Part shown: in pieces, positions 25,680-33,888 of the stretch | Layout of the letters: the number at the start of each line of letters is the position of its first letter | Position numbering within the stretch: the first letter of the stretch is position 1 | Assembly: GCF_023821985.2 (NCBI RefSeq) | Contig: NZ_CP098805.1 | Location: 620,001 to 684,000 of the forward strand | From: Dyadobacter chenhuakuii | GTDB lineage: Bacteria > Bacteroidota > Bacteroidia > Cytophagales > Spirosomataceae | DNA: 64,000 bases | Direction: 5' to 3' | The notes under the pieces: model-generated | The model's input: the letters and a program-made list of their open reading frames with translations, nothing else | Databases searched by the model: none | Told to the model about the DNA's origin: nothing | Translations under genes and position numbers: made by a program

Positions 25680-26996
25680 ATGGCTATTTTATCCAGAGAC
25701 GAAGCGAAGAAAATAATTGATAAAGTATTGGCATTTTCCAAAGCCGATGAAATAAGCGTAGGCCTTTTTGGCAACCGGACAGGCAACATTCGCTACGCAC
25801 GCAATTCCGTATCCACAAGCGGAGAAACGACTGATCTTTCCTTGTCCGTAACGTCTGTTTTTGGCAAGAAATCAGGCACGTCAACCATTAATGAGTTTGA
25901 TGATGCTTCTCTGGAAAAGACAGTAAGACGGGCCGAAGAAATAGCCAAACTCGCACCCGACAACCCGGAATATGTTCCTATGCTCGGGCCCCAGCAATAT
26001 CTTGAAACCAATTCTTTTGCAGAAAGCACGGCAGCAATCAATCCGGATTATCGCGCCAAAGCAGCTTTCGATAGCATTGATCCTTGCATTAAAAAGAATC
26101 TGACCGCGGCTGGTTATCTGGAAGATGCGGCGGGATTTAATGCAATGGGCAACAATAAGGGGCTTTTTGGATATAACAGATCTACCTCCATTGATTTTTC
26201 TATCACTGTTAGAACGGCCGATGGCAAAGGCTCCGGCTATGCTGCGCGGGATTACAATGATGCCTCTAAGCTCAGCACCGCTTCGGCAACAGAAGTTGCG
26301 ATGCAAAAGGCGATGGCTTCTGCAACGGCAAAAGCATTGGAACCGGGAAAATACACCGTAATCCTGGAACCGACTGCGGGCGTTGATCTTTTGGATAACA
26401 TGATGCGCAGCATGGATGCACGTAATGCGGATGAAGGCAGAAGTTTTTTGGGTAAAAAAGGAGGTGGAACGCGGCTCGGTGAAAAGCTTTTCGATGAACG
26501 CGTGAACATTTATTCAGATCCTCAAAATCAGGAAATCCCCGGATCGCCATTCAGTGGCGATGGCAGGCCACAGGAGAAAGTGATATGGATAGAGAATGGT
26601 GTGGTTAAAAATATGTCTTACTCGCGCTTTTGGGCACAAAAACAAGGTGTTAAGGCCATTGCTCCTCCATCCGGATTTATTTTTCAGGGTGGAAACGAAT
26701 CGTTGGCCGATCTTATCAAAGGAACTGAAAAGGGCATTCTGGTAACCCGGCTTTGGTATATCCGCGCGGTGGACCCGCAGACATTGCTTTACACGGGTCT
26801 GACGCGGGACGGCACATTCTACATTGAAAACGGGCAGATCAAATATCCGGTTAAGAATTTCCGGTTTAATGAAAGTCCGGTTATCATGCTCAATAATATA
26901 GAGGCGATTGGCAAGCCCGTTCGTGCGGGCGGCAACCTGGTACCGCCGCTAAAAATCCGCGATTTCACATTTACGAGTCTCTCGGACGCAGTTTAG
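25680..26996 (+). CDS. TldE/PmbA-family partner protein (copy 1)
   Basis: A 438-residue protein of the TldE/PmbA branch, which lacks the zinc motif and forms a heterodimer with TldD. Recognisable segments are NIRYARNSVSTSGET (residues 38-52), EPGKYTVILEPTAGVDLLDN, DEGRSFLGKKGG, and a C-terminal LWYIRAVDPQTLLYTGLTRD. No signal peptide is present, in contrast to TldD copy 1, so if the pair works outside the cytoplasm TldE would have to be co-exported with TldD. It is well separated from its tldD by the inverted repeat at 25550-25665. Confidence 0.88.
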   Translation: MAILSRDEAKKIIDKVLAFSKADEISVGLFGNRTGNIRYARNSVSTSGETTDLSLSVTSVFGKKSGTSTINEFDDASLEKTVRRAEEIAKLAPDNPEYVPMLGPQQYLETNSFAESTAAINPDYRAKAAFDSIDPCIKKNLTAAGYLEDAAGFNAMGNNKGLFGYNRSTSIDFSITVRTADGKGSGYAARDYNDASKLSTASATEVAMQKAMASATAKALEPGKYTVILEPTAGVDLLDNMMRSMDARNADEGRSFLGKKGGGTRLGEKLFDERVNIYSDPQNQEIPGSPFSGDGRPQEKVIWIENGVVKNMSYSRFWAQKQGVKAIAPPSGFIFQGGNESLADLIKGTEKGILVTRLWYIRAVDPQTLLYTGLTRDGTFYIENGQIKYPVKNFRFNESPVIMLNNIEAIGKPVRAGGNLVPPLKIRDFTFTSLSDAV

Positions 26997-27130
26997 CGCA
27001 CATGACCACTCATGTATTTTTAATTTCCTTACATAAAAAGTGCATTGAATCTGTTGCAGCTTTTCGCTAGCTTATGCATTACGCCTTTTATTCCAATGAC
27101 CCAATTCGTCACTATTAGCAACCATATACT

Positions 27131-28768
27131 TTGAAACGCAGAGACTTTATACAATTGGCTGGACTCGGAACGGGAGCGTTCATGATGCCTGCTTTTGCAA
27201 TGGGCAGAAATGTCTCCCCCGAAGCATTTCTTGAAAAAAGTGTGGATGAAGCCGTCAAAAAACGACTGGCTGATGCCGCGCTGAATGCTGCAAAATCCAA
27301 AGGCGCTTCCTATGCCGACGTCAGGATCGGACGTTATCTCAATCAGTTTGTGGTAACCCGTGAAGACAAAGTGCAGAACATTGTAAACACGGAATCCTAC
27401 GGCGTGGGCGTGCGCGTAGTTGCAAACGGATGCTGGGGGTTTGCCGCTGTTGTTGATGTAAATAATGAGGCGCAAATGGCAAAAGCCGCCGAAGATGCCG
27501 TAGCAATTGCGAAAGCGAATGCAAAGCTAATGAAAGAGCCCGTGCAACTGGCCCCGCAAAAAGGCTTTGGTGAAGTAAGCTGGAAAGCGCCGATTAAGAA
27601 AAATGCTTTCGAAGTGCCTATTAAGGAGAAGGTTGACCTGCTGCTTTCTGTAAATGATGCAGCGATGAAGAATGGCGCTAATTATGTGAATTCAGTGCTT
27701 TTTTTAGTTAATGAACAAAAATATTTTGCTTCCACCGATGGTTCGTATATTGACCAGGACGTTCACCGGATCTGGCCGATCTTCAATGTTACGGCCATTG
27801 ATCCGAAAAGTGGAAAATTTGAAACCAGGAACGCATTAAGCGCACCAATGGGCATGGGTTACGATTATCTGCAAGCCAACCCGTCCGACAAAATTACCGG
27901 CGTGACCACGCGCTACAACAAAGGTTACGACATGCTGGAAGATGCTACTGCGGCAGCCAAACAAGCCAAAGAAAAGTTGACGGCAAAATCAGTGGAGGCA
28001 GGCAAATATGACCTTATTCTGGATCCGTCGCACCTCTGGCTGACCATTCACGAATCCGTCGGCCACCCGCTCGAACTGGACCGTGTGCTCGGTTATGAGG
28101 CCAATTTTGCAGGGACTTCTTTTGCAACATTGGATAAATGGAAATCCAAAGACTTCCAGTATGGCAGCAAACAAGTGAACCTGATCGCCGACAAATTGCA
28201 GGAAGGATCTTTGGGAGCTGTTGGCTGGGATGATGAAGGTGTTAATACAAAGAAATGGGACCTGGTGAAGGATGGTGTCTTAGTCAATTATCAGGCAATC
28301 CGCGACCAGGCGCACATTATCGGTGAGAAAGAGTCGCATGGCTGCTGCTATGCCGATAGCTGGTCTTCCGTACAATTCCAGAGAATGCCGAATGTTTCGC
28401 TGGCTGCTGGCAAGACGCCGTTATCCGTGGACGACATGATCAAGGATGTCAAAAAAGGCATTTACATTATTGGTGACGGCTCGTTCTCGATTGATCAGCA
28501 GCGATATAATTTCCAGTTTGGCGGGCAGTTGTTTTATGAAATCAAGGACGGTAAGATTGTCGGCATGCTGAAAGATGTGGCTTATCAATCCAATACACAG
28601 GAGTTCTGGAATTCTTGCGTGCAGGTTTGTGATGAAAAGGACTATCGTCTAGGCGGCTCATTCTTCGACGGCAAAGGCCAGCCCTCGCAATCCAGCGCTG
28701 TATCGCACGGAAGTTCGACAACGCGTTTTAACGGGGTTAATGTGATCAATACAGCCAGAAAAATATAA
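27131..28768 (+). CDS. TldD-family metalloprotease with Tat signal (copy 2)
   Basis: A 545-residue second TldD closely similar to copy 1 along its whole length. The likely start is TTG at 27131, since it gives the twin-arginine leader KRRDFIQLAGLGTGAFMMP. The zinc motif HESVGH lies at residues 307-312, with the shared HGCCYAD and the C-terminal FWNSCVQVCDEKDY and GKGQPSQ segments. The next gene, tldE copy 2, starts 6 bases after the stop. The retained motifs suggest both copies are active; differences such as HPLELDR against HPTELDR next to the zinc site are small. The duplication includes both pair members and must be old because DNA identity is broken by many changes. Confidence 0.9.
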   Translation: MKRRDFIQLAGLGTGAFMMPAFAMGRNVSPEAFLEKSVDEAVKKRLADAALNAAKSKGASYADVRIGRYLNQFVVTREDKVQNIVNTESYGVGVRVVANGCWGFAAVVDVNNEAQMAKAAEDAVAIAKANAKLMKEPVQLAPQKGFGEVSWKAPIKKNAFEVPIKEKVDLLLSVNDAAMKNGANYVNSVLFLVNEQKYFASTDGSYIDQDVHRIWPIFNVTAIDPKSGKFETRNALSAPMGMGYDYLQANPSDKITGVTTRYNKGYDMLEDATAAAKQAKEKLTAKSVEAGKYDLILDPSHLWLTIHESVGHPLELDRVLGYEANFAGTSFATLDKWKSKDFQYGSKQVNLIADKLQEGSLGAVGWDDEGVNTKKWDLVKDGVLVNYQAIRDQAHIIGEKESHGCCYADSWSSVQFQRMPNVSLAAGKTPLSVDDMIKDVKKGIYIIGDGSFSIDQQRYNFQFGGQLFYEIKDGKIVGMLKDVAYQSNTQEFWNSCVQVCDEKDYRLGGSFFDGKGQPSQSSAVSHGSSTTRFNGVNVINTARKI

Positions 28769-28774
28769 CCAGCC

Positions 28775-30112
28775 ATGTCTATCATACTATCTGAATCGGA
28801 AGCAAAAGCATTAATGCAGAAAGTGCTGGCTTACTCCAAAGCGGACGAATGCGAAATTAATCTGCTGGGAGAGGAGCGGGGCAACCTGCGTTACGCAAGG
28901 AACGAAGTGTCCACAAGCGGATCGCTGGTCAACCAAAATTTATCCGTACAATCGGCTTTTGGCAAAAAAGTGGGTGTCGCCACCATTGATGAGTTCAGCG
29001 ATGAGTCGCTAGAAAAAGTGGTAAGGAGGTCTGAGGAGCTTGCTCAGCTGGCGCCCGAAAATCCTGAATATGTGAGCATTCTGGGTCCGCAGACTTATCT
29101 CAAATCATCCGGTTTCTTCGAATCGACGGCTGGCATCAATGCTGATAAGCGCGCCGATGCCGTTGCGAAAAGCCTGGAACTATCGAGAGGGAAAAACCTG
29201 ACGGCAGCGGGCTTCCTGGACAACCAGAAAGGCTATTCCGCCATGATGAATTCCAAAGGGTTATTCGCTTATTACCCAAGCACAAGCGTCAATTTTTCCC
29301 TCACGGTTCGCACGCCGGATGGCACGGGCTCTGGCTACATTGCGCGGGGTTATAGTGATGTGAACAAGCTCGATACGGCTGCTGCAACGACCATAGCGAT
29401 CCAGAAAGCGATGGGTTCCATGAATGCGAAAGCATTGGAGCCGGGAAAATACACCGTCATTCTGGAACCAACGGCGGCGGCGGTTTTACTGGAAAATATA
29501 TATTTCAATTTTGATGCAAGAAGCGCTGACGAAGGCCGCTCCTTTTTAAGCAAGCCAGGCGGGAAGACCAAGTTGGGCGAGAAAATCGTCGACGAGCGCG
29601 TGAACATTTACTCCGATCCCACGCATCCGGATCTGCCGGCATCGCCCTGGGCAGGAGATGGGCAGCCTTTGAACAAAATGGCCTGGATAGAAAAAGGGGT
29701 TGTCAAAAACATGGTCTACTCGCGCTATTGGGCACAAAAAAACAATGTAAAGGCCGTTCCTTCTCCCAGCAATGTGATTATGGACGGCGGAACCGCCACC
29801 ATGGAAGAACTGATCAAATCCACGAAACAGGGGATTTTGGTTACCAAACTCTGGTATATCCGGGAAGTGGACCCGCAAACATTGTTACTGACCGGCCTTA
29901 CGCGGGACGGCACATTTTACATTGAAAACGGCGTTATTAAGCATCCGGTCAAAAATTTCCGTTTTAACGAAAGTCCTGTCATTATGCTGAATAACCTCGA
30001 AACATTGGGTAGATCAGAAAGGGTCGTGAGTACGGAATCGGACAGGAATTATATGGTTCCGCCAATGAAAATCAGGGAGTTTACTTTTTCTTCACTTTCC
30101 GACGCGGTTTGA
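28775..30112 (+). CDS. TldE/PmbA-family partner protein (copy 2)
   Basis: A 445-residue second TldE, matching copy 1 in segments such as NLRYARNEVSTSGS, EPGKYTVILEPTAAAVLLEN, DEGRSFLSKPGG and LWYIREVDPQTLLLTGLTRD. It has no zinc motif and no signal peptide. Its ending MKIREFTFSSLSDAV mirrors KIRDFTFTSLSDAV of copy 1. Its stop overlaps the TTG start of the DUF4159 gene by 4 bases, tying the protease pair to the downstream MoxR-type cluster by translational coupling. Confidence 0.88.
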   Translation: MSIILSESEAKALMQKVLAYSKADECEINLLGEERGNLRYARNEVSTSGSLVNQNLSVQSAFGKKVGVATIDEFSDESLEKVVRRSEELAQLAPENPEYVSILGPQTYLKSSGFFESTAGINADKRADAVAKSLELSRGKNLTAAGFLDNQKGYSAMMNSKGLFAYYPSTSVNFSLTVRTPDGTGSGYIARGYSDVNKLDTAAATTIAIQKAMGSMNAKALEPGKYTVILEPTAAAVLLENIYFNFDARSADEGRSFLSKPGGKTKLGEKIVDERVNIYSDPTHPDLPASPWAGDGQPLNKMAWIEKGVVKNMVYSRYWAQKNNVKAVPSPSNVIMDGGTATMEELIKSTKQGILVTKLWYIREVDPQTLLLTGLTRDGTFYIENGVIKHPVKNFRFNESPVIMLNNLETLGRSERVVSTESDRNYMVPPMKIREFTFSSLSDAV

Positions 30113-30726
30113 AGCCTTTTTTCTTTACTCGAATTCAATACACGTCCGGAAACTGGGACACCGACCAGCGAATGCCGTCCAATCTGCTGCATTCGCTGGT
30201 TGAATACACCACAATTCCGATTGATGAGAAGGAAAAAGTAGTACAATTGAACAGCAATGAAATTTTCAAAAGTCCTTTTTGCTACCTGAGCGGGCACAAG
30301 CTGGTTGAGTTTTCCACGCAGGAAAGGGAACATTTTAGACGATATGTGCAAAACGGCGGCTTCGTTTTTGTGGACGATTGCAATCATGATATCGATGGAC
30401 TTTTCGCCAAATCGTTTGAGCAGGAAATGGAACGGACGTTTGGTCCCAAAGCCTTGCAAAAGATCCCCAATAGCCACCCTATTTATTCCAGTTTTTTCAA
30501 ATTTGAGGAAGGGCCGCCAACGACTTCATTCGAGTTGAATGGCTGGGGCGATGATCTTGTGCATGATTATCTCAAAGCGATTACGATCAATGGACGGATC
30601 GGTGTGTTATATAGCAATAAAGATTACGGCTGCGAATGGGATTATGATTTTCGTAACAAGCGTTTTCTGGCAGTTGACAATACACGTTTTGGTGTGAATA
30701 TTGTAGTCTATGCGCTAAATGCATAG
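30109..30726 (+). CDS. DUF4159 protein (glutamine amidotransferase-like fold)
   Basis: A 205-residue protein that starts with TTG overlapping the tldE2 stop. It begins FFFTRIQYTSGNWDTD, the typical DUF4159 start, then LLHSLVEYTT. A central GGFVFVDDCNHDIDGLFAKSF reads like the nucleophile-elbow region of a GATase-like sheet without the catalytic cysteine position being certain. It ends with RFGVNIVVYALNA, also typical. DUF4159 domains occur in membrane proteins linked to BatA and MoxR genes; here the domain stands alone, is soluble and lies between tldE2 and moxR. The role is unknown. Confidence 0.85.
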   Translation: MKPFFFTRIQYTSGNWDTDQRMPSNLLHSLVEYTTIPIDEKEKVVQLNSNEIFKSPFCYLSGHKLVEFSTQEREHFRRYVQNGGFVFVDDCNHDIDGLFAKSFEQEMERTFGPKALQKIPNSHPIYSSFFKFEEGPPTTSFELNGWGDDLVHDYLKAITINGRIGVLYSNKDYGCEWDYDFRNKRFLAVDNTRFGVNIVVYALNA

Positions 30727-30803
30727 CCAGTTTAGCATGATTAACACGATCATTACACTTGTCGACTTTTAACTTTTTAATAATTAAAACTGCATTCTGA
30801 GGT

Positions 30804-31790
30804 TTGGAAAAATTGGAGTTGAGCCATTACAAAGAGCTGGTTGCCAGGCTGCCGCTTCTGAAAAAGGAAATTGCCAAAGTGATTGTTGGTCAGCAGGAAG
30901 CGATTGATGAAATATTGATTTCCCTGCTTGCCGGAGGGCATTGCCTGTTGGAAGGCGTTCCGGGTTTGGCAAAGACATTAATGGTAAAAACCATGTCCGA
31001 AGCGCTGCATATGAGCTTCAAAAGGATCCAGTTTACGCCCGATCTGATGCCCGGAGACATTGTAGGGACCGAAATTCTGGAAGAAGATCATGAAACCGGC
31101 AAGAAATTCTTCAAATTCAACCGCGGCCCTGTGTTTGCGAATGTAGTGCTGGCCGATGAAATTAACCGGACGCCGCCTAAAACGCAGGCCGCATTGCTCG
31201 AAGCCATGCAGGAAAAAACTGTAACCTACGGCGGAACCAACTACGAGCTTCCGAACCCATTCCTGATCATTGCAACGCAAAACCCGATCGAGCAGGCAGG
31301 CACTTATCCATTACCTGAGGCGCAGCTTGATCGGTTTTTGTTGTATATCAAATTAAATTATCCCAATGAGCAGGAGGAGCTCGACGTGCTGAAAGGCACA
31401 ACCGGATCGCTGAAGCCTGGCATTAACCGTGTCCTGGCCGACACGGAAATCGTTGCCTTACAACAGCTGACCCGGCAAGTTCACATTAGCGACGAGCTGA
31501 TTACGCGGATCAATAAGCTCGTTAGGGCAACAAGGCCCGAGGGAAGCCCATCGGATTTTGTGAGGGAATGGTGCGATTGGGGAGCGGGGCCCAGGGCAGG
31601 GCAGGCGCTCGTACTCTGCGCAAAAGCCCGCGCGGTCCTGCACGAACGCTTCGCGGTGATTCCGGAAGATATTCAGACATTGGCTTACCCGGTATTACGG
31701 CACCGGATCGCCATGAATTTTCGTGCGGAGGCAGAAGGCATAACCACCGATCAGGTGATCGATCAATTGCTGCCTGCTGTGAAGAACTGA
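30804..31790 (+). CDS. moxR: MoxR-family AAA+ ATPase
   Basis: A 328-residue AAA+ chaperone. The start is probably TTG at 30804 (EKLELSHYKEL). The Walker A motif is GVPGLAKT (near residues 52-59), Walker B VLADEINR, the MoxR loop RTPPKTQAALLEAMQEK, sensor 1 IATQNP, and the C-terminal lid with arginine finger region follows. MoxR proteins help assemble or activate partner complexes, usually through VWA proteins such as DUF58 and Bat members, which follow here. It is the head of the DUF58 and BatA-type gene run on the same strand, 77 bases after the DUF4159 gene. Confidence 0.95.
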   Translation: MEKLELSHYKELVARLPLLKKEIAKVIVGQQEAIDEILISLLAGGHCLLEGVPGLAKTLMVKTMSEALHMSFKRIQFTPDLMPGDIVGTEILEEDHETGKKFFKFNRGPVFANVVLADEINRTPPKTQAALLEAMQEKTVTYGGTNYELPNPFLIIATQNPIEQAGTYPLPEAQLDRFLLYIKLNYPNEQEELDVLKGTTGSLKPGINRVLADTEIVALQQLTRQVHISDELITRINKLVRATRPEGSPSDFVREWCDWGAGPRAGQALVLCAKARAVLHERFAVIPEDIQTLAYPVLRHRIAMNFRAEAEGITTDQVIDQLLPAVKN

Positions 31791-31854
31791 TGTTGGTCGG
31801 GTGACACAACTCAGTTTCGTTTTTCTAATTCCAGAGACATTTAACATTATTCAT

Positions 31855-32763
31855 ATGGCAGCGACCACCGGCCTGCTTGCTTCGCAGCTCATCAAGCTGA
31901 ATAATCTGCAACTGACCGGCAAGCTGGTGAGCGAGGAGCTGATGCTGGGAATCCATGCCAGCAAGCGGTCGGGGATAGGAGTGGAGTTTGAGCAATATCG
32001 ACATTATGAGCCCGGGGATGATCCCAAACGGATTGATTGGAAGCTGTTTGCACGCACGGATAAGCATTTGATCCGCGAATCCTCAACGGAGAGCGATAAG
32101 CAGGTGCGGTTTGTACTGGACCTTTCCGGTTCCATGAATTATGTTGAAAATGGTGTGAGTCGGCTGCAGTATGGGCAGATTTTATTGGCCTCACTGGCGT
32201 ATCTCTGCTACATTCAGAATGATCAAATGTCGCTTTATACATTGAAAGACAGCTCGATCCACACCATTTCCGCGACTGGCGCATCGTCTTCCGGTAAGCA
32301 GGCTTTCCAGAAGATTTTGGTTGGTTTAGAGAAAACTATTGCGAGTGGAATGTGGGATAGGGAAGTCAAAACCGGTCAGAAAATCAAGTTTCCCGAGTTT
32401 CAATCGAAGAAAAAGGAGCAGCTGATTTTTGTAAGTGATTTTTTGCAAACACACGACGAATGGCTGGATCTGATCCGTTCCCTTGCGGGGCCTTATCGTG
32501 AAATCGTTGTATTTCAAATCCTTGGTGATCAGGAAATGGATTTTAACCTCGAAGGTTTCTATCGTTTTAAGGATTTGGAAACGGGTAAGGAGATAGAACT
32601 GGACGCAGGATCTGTTCGGGAAAAATTCCGTGAATCGGCTGATCGGTATTTACTTCAATTGAAGGAGGCTTTGCAGATCCCGCATGTGACCCTGGTGCGT
32701 GTGCGCATGAGCGACCCCATAGGAATGGTTTTGAAGGCGTATTTAACCAAACGGAAAGGATAA
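31855..32763 (+). CDS. DUF58 protein with VWA-like domain
   Basis: About 302 residues from the ATG at 31855; a GTG at 31801 would add 18 residues with no supporting feature. The DUF58 signature is clear: a YEPGDDPKRIDWKLFART segment and the following RESSTESD. The VWA-like core starts FVLDLSGSMNY with DxSxS metal residues. No transmembrane segment is visible in the first 100 residues, so it may be cytosolic or peripheral. DUF58 genes nearly always follow moxR, and the protein is a probable client or adaptor of the MoxR ATPase. The gap to moxR is 64 bases and its stop is next to the following ATG. Confidence 0.9.
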   Translation: MAATTGLLASQLIKLNNLQLTGKLVSEELMLGIHASKRSGIGVEFEQYRHYEPGDDPKRIDWKLFARTDKHLIRESSTESDKQVRFVLDLSGSMNYVENGVSRLQYGQILLASLAYLCYIQNDQMSLYTLKDSSIHTISATGASSSGKQAFQKILVGLEKTIASGMWDREVKTGQKIKFPEFQSKKKEQLIFVSDFLQTHDEWLDLIRSLAGPYREIVVFQILGDQEMDFNLEGFYRFKDLETGKEIELDAGSVREKFRESADRYLLQLKEALQIPHVTLVRVRMSDPIGMVLKAYLTKRKG

Positions 32764-33888
32764 ATGGGATTTCTGAATCCATATATGCTTTGGGGAATGC
32801 TAGCGGTTGCTTTACCGGTAATTATCCATTTCTGGTATCAAAAAAAAGGCAAACAGATTGCCTGGGCGGCTTCACAATGGCTTGTGGATAAGACTTCGTT
32901 AAGGCACCGAGGCATTAGAATAGACGAAATTCCCCTGCTGTTGATCCGTTGTTTACTAGTGATTTTACTTTCAATGCTGCTGAGTGGGCCTATCTTAAAC
33001 CAGTTCGGCAGGGATCAGGAAAAAGAGCAAGTGCATCTGGTCCAGGCTGACCCAAAGGTGACCAGTAACTTTCGTTTCGAGCTTGAAAATGCATTGCAAC
33101 GGAAAGAAAGGGTCGTCTTCATTAGCGCTGATTTGAAGCCACTGGCAGACCTAACGAACATTCCTGAGACAAAGGGCAGCTTATTCTTTTTACAGCAGAA
33201 CATTAATAGCATTGTGGGGGATAACACGCATTTGAACTTATATCTGCTTAATAATCAGGATATAAGCCGGTTACCAAAAATTGTGGTCCCTGGAACTTAC
33301 AAATTATATGCAGTTAAGGATTCAGCGCAGCAGGCGGAGAACCCTTTGATCGGGTTCGCTCAGAAAACGGGTCGCGATAACATTAATGTTTTGATTGACT
33401 ACGAAAATCAGGACGAAGCGGAGACGGTTCAGGCTGGCTTGGAAGCATTGAAAGATGTTTTTGAAATTCCTGTCAGCATTGATAGGGCAACCGGGTTAAA
33501 AAGCAAATACGATTGGATATTTACGGATAAGCCAATTACCCTGCGAAATGAGCAAACTTTGTATGTTATTCCCCAAAAAGGCAGTGATAATCAGGTGTTT
33601 GATAATGTCATTTCAGTAAGTGATTCATTGCGGTTGGCGACATCCGCAATGGTGCAGAACGGACAGTTGCCCGAGTGGCTAGGTGAAATGTTGATCACGC
33701 ATTATCAATTAGATAAAAATCTCAGGCCTTTAAGCCAAAGGCAGTTGGAATCAGCATTTGGCAGCGTGGAACCGCTGAAAGAACAGCATTCGGATGGTTT
33801 GTATCAATGGTTATTGTTATTGTTTGTGCTGGTAGTCATGCTGGAACGTTGGATTTCACTCAATCACAAAACGGCGCGCAATGCATGA
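32764..33888 (+). CDS. BatA-domain membrane protein
   Basis: A 374-residue protein with the BatA N-terminal module: FLNPYMLWGMLAVALPVIIHF (first membrane helix), a short basic stretch, IPLLLIRCLLVILLSMLL (second helix), and a C-terminal helix YQWLLLLFVLVVMLERW. Between them lies a periplasmic region of about 280 residues with no catalytic motif visible. The ATG at 32764 is the base after the DUF58 stop, and the stop overlaps the next gene by 8 bases. This places it in the MoxR-DUF58-BatA assembly typical of Bacteroidota. Confidence 0.85.
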   Translation: MGFLNPYMLWGMLAVALPVIIHFWYQKKGKQIAWAASQWLVDKTSLRHRGIRIDEIPLLLIRCLLVILLSMLLSGPILNQFGRDQEKEQVHLVQADPKVTSNFRFELENALQRKERVVFISADLKPLADLTNIPETKGSLFFLQQNINSIVGDNTHLNLYLLNNQDISRLPKIVVPGTYKLYAVKDSAQQAENPLIGFAQKTGRDNINVLIDYENQDEAETVQAGLEALKDVFEIPVSIDRATGLKSKYDWIFTDKPITLRNEQTLYVIPQKGSDNQVFDNVISVSDSLRLATSAMVQNGQLPEWLGEMLITHYQLDKNLRPLSQRQLESAFGSVEPLKEQHSDGLYQWLLLLFVLVVMLERWISLNHKTARNA